Part shown: one piece after another, positions 16,410 through 25,004 of the stretch
Layout of the letters: the number at the start of each line of letters is the position of its first letter
Position numbering within the stretch: position 1 is the first letter of the stretch
Origin: Actinacidiphila rubida
Lineage (GTDB): Bacteria > Actinomycetota > Actinomycetes > Streptomycetales > Streptomycetaceae
NCBI RefSeq assembly: GCF_900110255.1
Contig: NZ_FODD01000004.1
Coordinates: forward strand, 124,001-188,000
Direction of reading: 5' to 3'
DNA: 64,000 bases
Translations under genes and position numbers: made by a program
Notes under the pieces: model-generated
The model's input: only the letters and a program-made list of their open reading frames with translations
The model's database searches: none
Told to the model about the DNA's origin: nothing

Positions 16410-16455
16410 ACCGGGGGCCCGCGCGGGACCGATGAGTTCCGCGCGGGCCCCCGGT
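16410..16455. terminator. 17-bp stem terminator after cutC
   Basis: A perfect inverted repeat: 16410-16426 (ACCGGGGGCCCGCGCGG) pairs with 16439-16455 across a 12-base loop. It closes the ROK-M81-CutC transcription unit. Confidence 0.85.
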
Positions 16456-16497
16456 CCACCCCTGCGACCGCACCGAACCGCCGACAGGGAGATCGAG

Positions 16498-16761
16498 ATG
16501 ACCGCCACGGCCCCGCACGGCCCCGCCAGTTACTTCCCGTCCATCGAGAAGAAGTACGGCCGGCCGATCGCCGAGTGGAAGGACCTCGTCCGGGCCTCGC
16601 CGCTCACCCGCCACATGCAGCTCGTCGCGTGGCTCAAGAGCGAGTACGGGCTCGGCCACGGGCACGCCAACGCGCTCGTCGCGCACACGCTGGCCGAGCA
16701 CACCCAGAGCACAGGGAACGCCGAGGGCACCGGGAACGCCGAGGGCTCCGCGGCGGTGTGA
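16498..16761 (+). CDS. DUF4287 protein
   Basis: 87 residues from ATG 16498 (AGGGAGA upstream). The conserved core YFPSIEKKYGRPIAEWKDLV, then HMQLVAWLKSEYGLGHGHANALVAHTL, is the DUF4287 signature, a small cytoplasmic all-helical domain of unknown function, often near DUF5655-type or thiol-related genes. The C-terminal tail has a duplicated TGNAEG. It stands alone. Confidence 0.85.
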   Translation: MTATAPHGPASYFPSIEKKYGRPIAEWKDLVRASPLTRHMQLVAWLKSEYGLGHGHANALVAHTLAEHTQSTGNAEGTGNAEGSAAV

Positions 16762-17085
16762 CCACCGCGCGGCGCGGTCCCGGCGGCGGGCCCGCGCCCG
16801 GGTACGCCGCGGAACTGCGTGACTAAGAAGCCGAGTTGAGCGCGTACGACGCCGAGTTGCGCCGGGCCGCCGCCGTGCGGGTGCACGAGCGCGTGCCGGA
16901 CGTCCGCCGCCGGGCGTCGGACCCGGCGAACCGGCCCGGACGGCACGGCAGACGCCTCCTGAAAACCCCTGCGCGGAACCTGTGCGTGCCCGGGCCACCC
17001 CCCGTGCACGCACGGGCAAGGCGGCGGCGGAACCCGCCCGTACGGTCGGTTCCCTCACCCCACCGCACCGTTCCTGGAGATGAAC
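16762..17085. other. Intergenic region with possible gene remnant
   Basis: 324 bases without an intact gene. On the plus strand, fragments such as SAYDAELRRAA (from about 16838) look like the N terminus of streptomycete GNAT acetyltransferases, but stops and a lost frame follow. It may be decayed coding sequence; similarity is by eye only. Confidence 0.3.
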
Positions 17086-18060
17086 ATGTCCGATCAGCCC
17101 GCCGCCGACCACCGACCGGTCCTCGAAGCGGAGGCCCAGGCCTTCGCCGACGCGACCGCCAACCCGCCGTACCTGTTCGACCTGGGGCCGGTGGAGGGCC
17201 GCAAGGCCGTCGACGAGGTCCAGTCCGGCGGCATCACCGGGCCGGCCGTCGACGAGCAGTGGGTCGAGGTGCCCGGGGGCCCGACCGGTTCCGTGCGTGC
17301 GCGCATCGTCCGGCCCGCCGGCGTCACCGGACCGCTCCCGGTCGTCGTCTACCTCCACGGCGCGGGCTGGGTGTTCGGCAACGCCCACACCCACGACCGC
17401 CTGGTCCGCGAGCTGGCCACCGGCGCCCGCGCCGCCGTGGTGTTCCCCGAGTACGACCTGTCGCCGGAGGCCCGCTACCCCGTCGCGATCGAGCAGAACT
17501 GGACCGTCGCGCGCTGGGTCGTCACCGAGGGCGCGGCCCACGGCCTCGACGCCGCGCACGTCGCCGTCGCGGGCGACAGCGTGGGCGGCAACATGTCCGC
17601 CGCGCTCACGCTGATGGCGAAGGACCGCGGCGGCCTGGCGCTCGCCGCACAGGTGCTGTTCTACCCGGTCACCGACGCCGCGTTCGAGACCGGCTCCTAC
17701 CACCGGTTCGCCACCGGCTACTTCCTGCGCCGCGACGCGATGCAGTGGTTCTGGGACCAGTACACGACCGACCCGGCCCAGCGGGCGGAGATCACCGCCT
17801 CGCCGCTGCGCGCCACCTCCGAGCAGCTGGCGGGGCTGCCGCCGGCCCTGGTCGTCACCGCCGAGGCCGACGTCCTGCGCGACGAGGGCGAGGCCTACGC
17901 CGAGCGGCTGCGGACCGCCGGCGTTCCGGTCACCGCCGTGCGCTACCAGGGCGTCATCCACGACTTCGTGATGCTCAACGCGCTGCGGCCGACGGACGCC
18001 GCCGAGGCCGCGATCAACCAGGCCGCCGCGTTCCTGCGCACCGCCCTGCACCAGGGCTGA
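17086..18060 (+). CDS. Alpha/beta hydrolase (HSL-type esterase)
   Basis: 324 residues from ATG 17086; GGAG sits six bases before it and directly abuts the earlier ATG at 17080. Features of the hormone-sensitive-lipase family: oxyanion motif LHGAGW (variant of HGGG), nucleophile elbow GDSVGG, acid in AEADVLRDEG, and catalytic His in GVIHDFV. It likely hydrolyses short acyl esters in the cytoplasm. Neighbours give no substrate clue; a hairpin follows. Confidence 0.93.
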   Translation: MSDQPAADHRPVLEAEAQAFADATANPPYLFDLGPVEGRKAVDEVQSGGITGPAVDEQWVEVPGGPTGSVRARIVRPAGVTGPLPVVVYLHGAGWVFGNAHTHDRLVRELATGARAAVVFPEYDLSPEARYPVAIEQNWTVARWVVTEGAAHGLDAAHVAVAGDSVGGNMSAALTLMAKDRGGLALAAQVLFYPVTDAAFETGSYHRFATGYFLRRDAMQWFWDQYTTDPAQRAEITASPLRATSEQLAGLPPALVVTAEADVLRDEGEAYAERLRTAGVPVTAVRYQGVIHDFVMLNALRPTDAAEAAINQAAAFLRTALHQG

Positions 18061-18073
18061 CGCGCCGTCCGGT

Positions 18074-18134
18074 CGGGCCCCGCACGGACGCGGCCATGGG
18101 CGCCACGGCGCCCGCGCGCGGTGTGCGGGGCCCG
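18074..18134. terminator. Inverted repeat after the esterase gene
   Basis: Perfect 12-bp arms CGGGCCCCGCAC (18074-18085) and GTGCGGGGCCCG (18123-18134) with a long, itself structured loop. Likely terminator. Confidence 0.55.
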
Positions 18135-18221
18135 GTTGCGGGGCCCGGCCGGGCCGGGCGCCGCTGACCCGGCTGGGTGAGCGAGGTCGCCGCCCCGGGG
18201 GCCGTCCGGGAGACTCGGGGT

Positions 18222-19352
18222 GTGGCGGATCTGACGGACAGTGAGGTCGGGGAGGGGGAGGCGCGGGCCCGCGTGCGGATGCCGTACCGCGTGCACGGAC
18301 CGGTGCGCACCATCGCCAGCCGCATGGCCGTCGCGGTGGGCCTCATCGTGGTGGCCGCCTGCGTGGTGTACGTCGGACGCGACGGGTACAGCGACTCGAC
18401 GGGCCAGCCGGTCGGCTGGCTGACCAGCTTCTACTACGCGGTGGTGACGCTCACCACCATCGGCTACGGCGACGTCGTCCCGGTGAGCGGGGAGGCGCGT
18501 CTGATCAACACGCTGGTGATCACGCCGCTGCGGCTCGGCTTCCTGCTGGTCCTGGTCGGCACCACCTTCCGCGCGCTGACCGAACGCACCCGCCACGAGT
18601 GGCACGAGCAGTCCTGGAGGCGCAAGGTGCACGACCACACCGTCGTCATCGGCTACGGAACCACCGGCCGCGCGGCCGTGGCCACCCTGCGGGCCCGCGG
18701 GAGCCGGCCGCGCCGCATCGTCGTCATCGACCTCGACCCGGCGGCGGTGGGCGACGCCAACCGGAGCGGCCTGGTCGGCATCGTCGGCGACGGCACCGGC
18801 AGCGTCGTCCTGGAGCACGCGGAACTGGGCAAGGCCCGGCACGTGCTGATCGCCACCGACCGGGACGACACCGCCGTGCTGGCCGCGCTCACCGCCCGCC
18901 GCATGAACCCCACCGCCGTCATCACGGCCTCCGTCGCACGCGCCGAGAACGTGGCGCTGCTGCGCGGCGGCGGCGCCGACAACGTCATCACGTCCTCCGA
19001 GACGGCCGGGCACCTGCTCGGCGTCGCGGCCCTCAACCCCGCGGTCGGGACGGTGCTCGAGGACCTGCTGTCGGTGGGGCTCGGCCTGGAGGTGGCCGAG
19101 CGGGCGCCGGAGCCGGCCGAGGTGGGCAAGGACGCGGAGCAGCTGCGCGAACCCGTGCTCGCGGTGGTGCGGGACGGCCGTCCGCTGCGGTACTGCGACC
19201 CGCAGATCGGCGGGATCCGCGCCGACGACCGTCTGATCGTCGCCCGCGAGGCACCCGCCGACGACGCGCGGGCGCGATCCCAGGAGGAGGCGCAGACGGG
19301 GTCGCCGTGGCGGTCGCGCGTGCGGTCCCGGTCGCGCCAGGCGGCCCGCTGA
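18222..19352 (+). CDS. Two-TM potassium channel with RCK (TrkA-N/TrkA-C) domains
   Basis: 376 residues from GTG 18222 (GGGAG nine bases upstream); an in-frame GTG at 18177 lacks a ribosome site. Layout: TM1 (about 36-52), pore helix and selectivity filter TTIGYGD, TM2 (TPLRLGFLLVLVGTTF), then a Rossmann RCK domain (HTVVIGYGTTGRAAV, VVIDLDP, VGDGT) and a degenerate TrkA-C module near the end (GGIRADDRLIVARE). The C terminus is Arg-rich. It forms tetrameric, ligand-gated K+ channels. With the trkA pair and kdpDE elsewhere in the window it adds to local K+ handling. Confidence 0.92.
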   Translation: MADLTDSEVGEGEARARVRMPYRVHGPVRTIASRMAVAVGLIVVAACVVYVGRDGYSDSTGQPVGWLTSFYYAVVTLTTIGYGDVVPVSGEARLINTLVITPLRLGFLLVLVGTTFRALTERTRHEWHEQSWRRKVHDHTVVIGYGTTGRAAVATLRARGSRPRRIVVIDLDPAAVGDANRSGLVGIVGDGTGSVVLEHAELGKARHVLIATDRDDTAVLAALTARRMNPTAVITASVARAENVALLRGGGADNVITSSETAGHLLGVAALNPAVGTVLEDLLSVGLGLEVAERAPEPAEVGKDAEQLREPVLAVVRDGRPLRYCDPQIGGIRADDRLIVAREAPADDARARSQEEAQTGSPWRSRVRSRSRQAAR

Positions 19353-19530
19353 GACGTGGCCCGGGAGCCCGCGGGAGCCGGTGCGGGGACCGCGTGAGAC
19401 GGGCCGGCGGCCGGCCGGCCAGGGGCCTCGTGGGCCGGCGGCGCAAGGGAATCCGCAGAAGGAAGCCCGTTGGCCGGCGCGCCCCGCAGATCCTCGTCCC
19501 CCGTGCCTACAGCGCCGCAAATCCGGCTGC

Positions 19531-19549
19531 TAAGGTTTGCCTAACTTAA
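19531..19549. promoter_or_regulatory. Iron box (DmdR/IdeR-type operator)
   Basis: TAAGGTTTGCCTAACTTAA matches 15 of 19 positions of the consensus TTAGGTTAGGCTAACCTAA by hand alignment. It lies 45 bases before the efe start codon in an AT-rich pocket. Iron-dependent repression by DmdR1/IdeR is expected. Confidence 0.85.
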
Positions 19550-19593
19550 GTGCGTCGGCACAGCACCGGGCATTCCCGGGGAGGGGCATCTTC

Positions 19594-21771
19594 ATGTGGG
19601 ACAACGTGTTCCCCAACTTCCTCATAGGTCTGCGCGAGGGACTTGAGGCGGGGCTGGTGGTTTCCATCCTGGTGGCCACCCTGGTCCGGGGCGGCAACAA
19701 GGAGCGGCTGCCCCAGGTGTGGACCGGTGTCGCGGCCGCGATCGGACTGTCCCTCAGCTTCGGCGCGGTGCTGACCTTCAGCTCGCAGCAGATGCCCACC
19801 ACCGCGCAGGAGGCCTTCGGCGGCGTCCTCTCGGTGATCGCCGTCGGCTTCGTCACGGTGATGGTCTTCTGGATGCGCAGGAACGCGCGCCACCTCTCCG
19901 GCGAGATCAAGGAGCGGGTCGCCGCCGCCCTGACCATGGGTGCCGGCGCCCTGATCCTCACCAGCTTCCTCGCGGTGGGCCGCGAGGGCCTGGAGACGGC
20001 GCTCTTCCTGTGGACCAACGCGCAGACCGCGCACGGCTCCAGCGCCGGCCCGCTCATCGGCGGGGCCGTCGGCCTGGTGCTGGCCGCGGTGCTCTGCTGG
20101 GCGCTGTACAAGCGCGTGCTGAAGATCAACCTGACCAGGTTCTTCACCTGGACGGGCTTCGGCCTCATCGTCATCGCCGCGGGTGTGCTCGGCTACGGCC
20201 TGCGGGACCTGCAGGAGGGCAAGGTCCTGCCGGGCGGCAGTTCCTACGCGGTGGACCTCTCCGGCCACGTCGACGCGACCTCCTGGTACGCGCAACTGGT
20301 GCAGGGCGTGCTCAACCTGACCACGCAGATGACCTGGCTGCAGGTCACCGCCTATGTCGTCTACCTCGCCGTGGTGATGACGCTGTTCGTCCGCGGACTG
20401 AACCCGGCGCCGGCGGCGAAGCCCGCGGCCGAGCCGAAGCCCGAGGCGGTGCGGGTGGCCGCGGGCGCGGCCGCCTCCACCTCCGCGCCGGCCTCCGTCT
20501 CCCAGAGCGCGGCCGCGTCCGGCGGCACGCCCCCGTCCGGCTCCCCGTCCGGGACTGCGGACGGGTCCGGGGGCGGGGGAACGTCCCGGCCCGCGGCCGC
20601 CGGTGCGCGGCGGGGCGTGCCCCGCTGGGCCATCCCGGTCGCCGTGGTCGCCGTCCCCGCCGTCATCGCCGGCCTGGTCATCGCCGCCTCCGGCGGCAAG
20701 AAGGCCGCCGCCGCCACGGTGAGCGTCTCCGAGACCGACTGCGGCAAGGGCTTCAAGGCCCCGCAGCCCGGCCGCCAGACGTTCCAGATGCACAACACGG
20801 GCAGCAAGGCGTCCGAGGTCTACCTCATCGACCCGGCCTCCAACGCCGTCTACGGCGAGATCGAGGGCCTGGCCCCCGGCACCACCCGCGACCTGGTGGC
20901 GACCGTCGGCAGCGGCACGTACGCCTGGCGCTGCGTGCCGACCGGCGGCAAGCCCGTCACGTCCGCCGCCGTGCGGGTCAGCGGCGGCGGCTCCGCCAAG
21001 GCCGTGCTCCCGCTGGCCGAGTCCGAGCTGCAGCCGCCGCTGACCGCGTACAAGGCGTACGTCGACGCGGGCCTGGCCACGCTCCAGACGCAGACCGCCA
21101 AGCTGCAGGCCGACCTGAAGGCCGGCGACCTGGGCGCGGCCCGCGCCGACTGGCTCACCGCGCACGTCACGTACTCCTCCCTCGGCGCGGCCTACGGCAC
21201 CTTCGCGGACTTCGACGCGAAGATCAACGGCCGCAAGGACGGCCTGCCCGGCGGCGTCTCGGACGCCGGCTTCACCGGCTTCCACCGCCTCGAGTACGGC
21301 CTGTGGCACCAGCAGCCGGCCGCGGTGCTCGCGCCGTTCGCCGACCGGCTCGCCGCGGACGTCACGGGGCTGCGCAAGGCGTTCCCCACCCAGGACTTCG
21401 ACCCCTCGGACCTGCCGCTGCGCAGCCACGAGATCCTGGAGAACACCCTGCAGTTCGAGCTGACCGGCGACACCGACGAGGGCAGCGGCACCAACCTGGC
21501 GACCGCGGACGCGAACCTGGCCGGCACCAACGAGCTGCTGAGCGTGCTGCGCCCGCTGATCACCCGCCGCGCGCCGGACGAGCTGAAGGTCGTCGACGCC
21601 GACGTCGCCCGCCTGCAGGGCCTGCTGGACGCCGCCCACCACGGCACCGCCTGGACCCCGGTGGAGTCGCTGGACGCGACGTCCCGCGCCAAGATCAACG
21701 GCGCGACCGGCCAGCTCCTGGAGGACCTGGCGCCGATCCCCGACCTCCTCGAGATCCGGAAGTCGGCGTGA
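19594..21771 (+). CDS. Fused EfeU-EfeO: FTR1 iron permease plus cupredoxin/M75 imelysin domains
   Basis: 725 residues from ATG 19594 (GGGGAGGGG upstream). Residues 1-275 are an FTR1/EfeU permease with seven membrane spans and the two iron-binding motifs LREGLEAG and [10 protein letters not shown] Pro/Ser/Gly-rich linker (about 280-350) and an eighth hydrophobic helix ([22 protein letters not shown]) lead to an EfeO cupredoxin domain (two Cys: TDCGKGF, YAWRCVP) and an M75/imelysin domain (FHRLEYGLW metal motif). The topology puts EfeO outside, tethered to the permease. Followed by efeB; iron box upstream. EfeU and EfeO are separate proteins in E. coli. Confidence 0.92.
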   Translation: MWDNVFPNFLIGLREGLEAGLVVSILVATLVRGGNKERLPQVWTGVAAAIGLSLSFGAVLTFSSQQMPTTAQEAFGGVLSVIAVGFVTVMVFWMRRNARHLSGEIKERVAAALTMGAGALILTSFLAVGREGLETALFLWTNAQTAHGSSAGPLIGGAVGLVLAAVLCWALYKRVLKINLTRFFTWTGFGLIVIAAGVLGYGLRDLQEGKVLPGGSSYAVDLSGHVDATSWYAQLVQGVLNLTTQMTWLQVTAYVVYLAVVMTLFVRGLNPAPAAKPAAEPKPEAVRVAAGAAASTSAPASVSQSAAASGGTPPSGSPSGTADGSGGGGTSRPAAAGARRGVPRWAIPVAVVAVPAVIAGLVIAASGGKKAAAATVSVSETDCGKGFKAPQPGRQTFQMHNTGSKASEVYLIDPASNAVYGEIEGLAPGTTRDLVATVGSGTYAWRCVPTGGKPVTSAAVRVSGGGSAKAVLPLAESELQPPLTAYKAYVDAGLATLQTQTAKLQADLKAGDLGAARADWLTAHVTYSSLGAAYGTFADFDAKINGRKDGLPGGVSDAGFTGFHRLEYGLWHQQPAAVLAPFADRLAADVTGLRKAFPTQDFDPSDLPLRSHEILENTLQFELTGDTDEGSGTNLATADANLAGTNELLSVLRPLITRRAPDELKVVDADVARLQGLLDAAHHGTAWTPVESLDATSRAKINGATGQLLEDLAPIPDLLEIRKSA

Positions 21772-21905
21772 CAAGCCGCTCAGCCGGCCCCGACCGCACC
21801 GGCCGGCCCGGCCCGACCGGCCGGATGAGCCCGGCCGGCCGCACCCCCCGACCCGAACGCACCGACCGCACCGACCGCCAGCAGAGCTCCGAAGGGATCC
21901 CGCCG

Positions 21906-23213
21906 ATGTCCGCCGAATCCTCCCGTCCCGAGGGCTTCGAGGGCCTGCAGGGCACCTGCCCGATGGGCCACGGGCGCCGGTCGTTCGTGAAGACCGCGCT
22001 CGGCGCCGGCGCCGGCGCGGCCGCCCTGGCCGGTGGCGGCTTCGCGCTGACCTCCGCGACCGGCGGCGGCACCGCGCAGGCCGCGGACTCCGCGCAGCCG
22101 GGCCGGGCGCCCGCCGTGTCGTTCCACGGCGCCCACCAGGCGGGCATCACCACCGCGGCGCCGTCCGCGGCGACCTTCGTGTCGTTCAACGTGATCGCCG
22201 ACACCAAGGCCGAACTCGCCGACCTGCTGCGGACGATCACCGAGCGGGCCCGGTTCCTGACCGCGGGCGGCGTCCCGGCCGACCTCGGCGTCGGCGCTCC
22301 GCCGTCCGACAACGGCATCCTCGGCCCGACGGTCCCGGCCGACGCGCTCACCATCACCGTGGGCGTCGGCGCCTCGCTGTTCGACGACCGCTACGGACTG
22401 GCCGCCGCCAAGCCCCGCAAGCTCGCGCCGATGCGGGTGTTCCCCAACGACAACCTGCAGGACGCGGAGTGCCACGGCGACCTGTCGCTGCAGATCTGCG
22501 GCGGCAGCACCGACACCGTGCTGCACGCGCTGCGCGACATCGCCCGGCACACGCGCGGCGCGATGCAGATCAAGTGGCGCATCGACGGCTTCCAGAACGC
22601 GCCGCGCCCCACCGGCGCCCAGCGCAACCTGCTCGGCTTCAAGGACGGCATCGTCAACCCCGACGTCGCCTCCTCGCGCGAGATGGACCGCCTGGTGTGG
22701 GTCGACGACAAGCTCGGCGAGCCCGCGTGGGCGACCGGCGGCAGCTACCAGGTCATCCGCATCATCCGCATGCTCGTGGAGTTCTGGGACCGCGTCTCGC
22801 TCACCGAGCAGGAGAAGATGTTCGGCCGCCGCAAGGACACCGGGGCCCCGCTGGACGGCGCCAAGGAGACCGACGCGCCGAACTACGCCAAGGACCCGGA
22901 CGGCAACGCGATCCCGCTGGACGCGCACATCCGGATGGCCAACCCGCGCACCGCCAAGACCGACGACTCGCGCATCCTGCGCCGCGGCTTCAACTACGAC
23001 CGCGGCGTCGACCAGGTCGGCAACCTCGACATGGGCCTGGTCTTCTGCTGCTACCAGCAGGACGTGGTGCGGCAGTTCGAGGCGACCCAGACCCGCCTGA
23101 TCGACGAGCCCCTCGTCGACTACATCTCCCCCGTCGGCGGCGGCTACTTCTTCGCCCTGCCCGGCGTCCGCGACCAGCACGACTGGCTCGGCCGCGGCCT
23201 GCTGGGCGCCTGA
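21906..23213 (+). CDS. efeB: EfeB: Tat-exported DyP-type haem peroxidase
   Basis: 435 residues from ATG 21906. A twin-arginine signal ([17 protein letters not shown] at 24-25) is followed by the DyP fold: [13 protein letters not shown], the conserved GFKDGIVNP (GxxDG, distal Asp), HIRMANPR (probable proximal His), [11 protein letters not shown] and [10 protein letters not shown]. In the Efe system it supplies redox chemistry, oxidising Fe(II) or acting on haem, outside the membrane. It is 134 bp after the fused efeUO, in the same iron-regulated unit, and ends at a strong hairpin. Confidence 0.95.
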   Translation: MSAESSRPEGFEGLQGTCPMGHGRRSFVKTALGAGAGAAALAGGGFALTSATGGGTAQAADSAQPGRAPAVSFHGAHQAGITTAAPSAATFVSFNVIADTKAELADLLRTITERARFLTAGGVPADLGVGAPPSDNGILGPTVPADALTITVGVGASLFDDRYGLAAAKPRKLAPMRVFPNDNLQDAECHGDLSLQICGGSTDTVLHALRDIARHTRGAMQIKWRIDGFQNAPRPTGAQRNLLGFKDGIVNPDVASSREMDRLVWVDDKLGEPAWATGGSYQVIRIIRMLVEFWDRVSLTEQEKMFGRRKDTGAPLDGAKETDAPNYAKDPDGNAIPLDAHIRMANPRTAKTDDSRILRRGFNYDRGVDQVGNLDMGLVFCCYQQDVVRQFEATQTRLIDEPLVDYISPVGGGYFFALPGVRDQHDWLGRGLLGA

Positions 23214-23221
23214 ACCCCCGT

Positions 23222-23258
23222 CAGGTCCGGCGCGCCCACACCGGCCGCGCCGGACCTG
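23222..23258. terminator. Terminator of the efe operon
   Basis: A perfect 13-bp stem, CAGGTCCGGCGCG (23222-23234) with CGCGCCGGACCTG (23246-23258), lies between efeB and the convergent DUF1003 gene. Confidence 0.85.
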
Positions 23259-23288
23259 CCTCCTCGCGCCGCCGTCTCGCTCAGGCGA

Positions 23289-23828
23289 TCACGCTCCCGG
23301 GCCGTCGCCCGCGGGGGTCCGGGGGGCGAAGGGGCCGTCCTGGGTGTGAGGGGCGTTGAGGCGCGTACGGCTGTCCGTGAGGGCCTGCTGGACGTGCTCC
23401 TCGATGAGCTCGGGGTCGAGGCCGAGGGCCCGGCCTATGTGCACCGACCACACCTCCGCTCGGACATTGGTCTCGAAGTCCAGGTCGGCACGGACGTTCT
23501 CCCGCGCGGCCTGCCGGTTCTGGCTGACCATGACGAAGGTGGACAGGAAGATGGCCTCCAGGCTCACGACCATGGTGAGCAGCCCGAACGGGTACCTGTC
23601 GAAGACGGCCCGCGGGCCGAGCAGCCCCTCGTTCACCGCGATCCAGCCGGCGAACCACACGGCGTGCAGGTAGACGAAGAGCATGGTGCCGGAGAACGAC
23701 GTGATGGCGTCCGCCACCCGGTCCTGCGTGGTCAGCATGCGCGCGAAGACCACCCGCTCGTGCGGGAGGCGCACGGGCGGGTGGTGGGCGGGGGGACGGT
23801 CGCCCGGAGAGGTAGTCATACCGCACAT
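23289..23828 (-). CDS. DUF1003 membrane protein
   Basis: 179 residues from ATG 23828, chosen because AGGGG lies five bases upstream; ATG 23819 is possible. Two membrane helices (FSGTMLFVYLHAVWFAGWIAV; LLTMVVSLEAIFLSTFVMVS) followed by the family motif QNRQAARENVRADLDFETNVRAE, a cytoplasmic helical tail. DUF1003 proteins are inner-membrane, sometimes linked to DNA- or metal-related stress; no firm function. It is convergent with efeB. Confidence 0.85.
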   Translation of the reverse strand: MCGMTTSPGDRPPAHHPPVRLPHERVVFARMLTTQDRVADAITSFSGTMLFVYLHAVWFAGWIAVNEGLLGPRAVFDRYPFGLLTMVVSLEAIFLSTFVMVSQNRQAARENVRADLDFETNVRAEVWSVHIGRALGLDPELIEEHVQQALTDSRTRLNAPHTQDGPFAPRTPAGDGPGA

Positions 23829-23972
23829 GGTGCCCCTGGTGATCGCCGCGCCGGACAGGGACCGGGGCCTCCCGCACCGGTGACCGCGCCCGGAAGGCCG
23901 CGCCGCGGGTTCGGCGGGCCGGAGGAGCAGACTGGAAGTGCGGAGGACGCGGTTCGGCGGAGGGAGTGCGCC

Positions 23973-24053
23973 ATGGGTCTCGTCGATGCGGTGCCGGCGG
24001 GTGCTGGGTGCCGTCAGCGCCGGTGGACCGGAACGCCGGGGGCGGTGAGCTGA
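23973..24053 (+). CDS. Possible 26-residue leader peptide upstream of htpX
   Basis: ATG 23973 is preceded by GGAGGGAGTGCGCC, a far better ribosome site than that of htpX itself. The frame (MGLVDAVPAGAG...) stops at 24053, one base before the htpX ATG at 24055. It could drive translational coupling of the protease gene. No homologue recognised. Confidence 0.4.
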   Translation: MGLVDAVPAGAGCRQRRWTGTPGAVS

Positions 24054-24054
24054 C

Positions 24055-24957
24055 ATGCGCTCCCGCTTCGCGCCCGACCGGCAGCTGACGGTCCGCATGG
24101 TGACCGTGATCTTCCTGCTCGGTCTGGTGTACGTGGCGTTCGTCGCCGCGCTGGTCGCCCTGCTGAAGTCGGTGGCATTGGTCGTGGTCATCGTCGCGGC
24201 CGCGCTGGTCGCCCAGTACTGGTTCTCGGACCGCATCGCCCTGTTCGCGATGCACGCGCACGAGGTCACCGCGGAGGAGCAGCCGGCCCTGCACGGGACC
24301 GTCGACCGGTTGTGCGCCCTGTCCGACATGCCCAAGCCCAGGGTGGCGGTCTCCGAGCTGGACCTGCCCAACGCGTTCGCCACCGGACGCAACGCCGACC
24401 ACGCGGTACTGTGCGTGACCACCGGTCTGCTGCGCCGGCTCGAACCCGGGGAGCTGGAGGGCGTGCTCGCGCACGAGCTGTCCCACGTCGCGCACAAGGA
24501 CGTCGCGGTCATCACGATCGCGTCGTTCCTCGGCGTGCTCGCGGGACTGCTGGTGCGGTTCGCCTTCTACTCCGAGCTGTTCGGCGGCCGCCGCAACGAC
24601 CAGAACACGGCCGCGCTGCTCGCCGTGATCCTGGCCGTCTCCGCGCTGGTGTACATCCTCAGCTTCCTGCTGCTCCGGGCGCTGTCCCGCTACCGCGAGC
24701 TGGCCGCCGACCGCTCCGCCGCGCTCCTCACGGGCCGGCCCTCCGAGCTGGCCTCGGCGCTGGTGAAGGTCAGCGGCAGCATCGCCCGTATCCCGACCGA
24801 GGACCTGCGCACCGCGCAGTCCTTCAACGCGTTCTTCTTCACCCCCGCACTGAACGACGAATCGACCCTGGCCACGCTCTTCTCCACGCACCCCAGCCTT
24901 CAGCGGCGCCTGGACGCGCTCGGCAAGCTCTCCACGGAGCTCGGCCTGCCGTCCTGA
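24055..24957 (+). CDS. htpX: HtpX-like membrane zinc metalloprotease (M48)
   Basis: 300 residues. Two N-terminal membrane helices (about 15-60), an M48 catalytic domain with the zinc motif HELSHVAHKD, a further hydrophobic hairpin (SFLGVLAGLLVRF; LLAVILAVSALVYILSFLLL), and the third ligand region RYRELAADRSAALLTG. HtpX degrades misfolded membrane proteins. The start directly follows a short upstream frame. It is convergent with a secreted amidase. Confidence 0.93.
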   Translation: MRSRFAPDRQLTVRMVTVIFLLGLVYVAFVAALVALLKSVALVVVIVAAALVAQYWFSDRIALFAMHAHEVTAEEQPALHGTVDRLCALSDMPKPRVAVSELDLPNAFATGRNADHAVLCVTTGLLRRLEPGELEGVLAHELSHVAHKDVAVITIASFLGVLAGLLVRFAFYSELFGGRRNDQNTAALLAVILAVSALVYILSFLLLRALSRYRELAADRSAALLTGRPSELASALVKVSGSIARIPTEDLRTAQSFNAFFFTPALNDESTLATLFSTHPSLQRRLDALGKLSTELGLPS

Positions 24958-25004
24958 CGCCGCTCGGACGAGCGCGCCGGACCGCCGCTCAGACGAGCGC
25001 GCCG
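24958..25004. repeat. 22-bp direct repeat at the end of the amidase gene
   Basis: Bases 24958-24979 and 24983-25004 are identical except for one position (CGCCGCTC then G or A, then GACGAGCGCGCCG). The second copy contains the amidase stop codon, so the first is a duplicated gene end lying in the gap to htpX. Confidence 0.7.
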
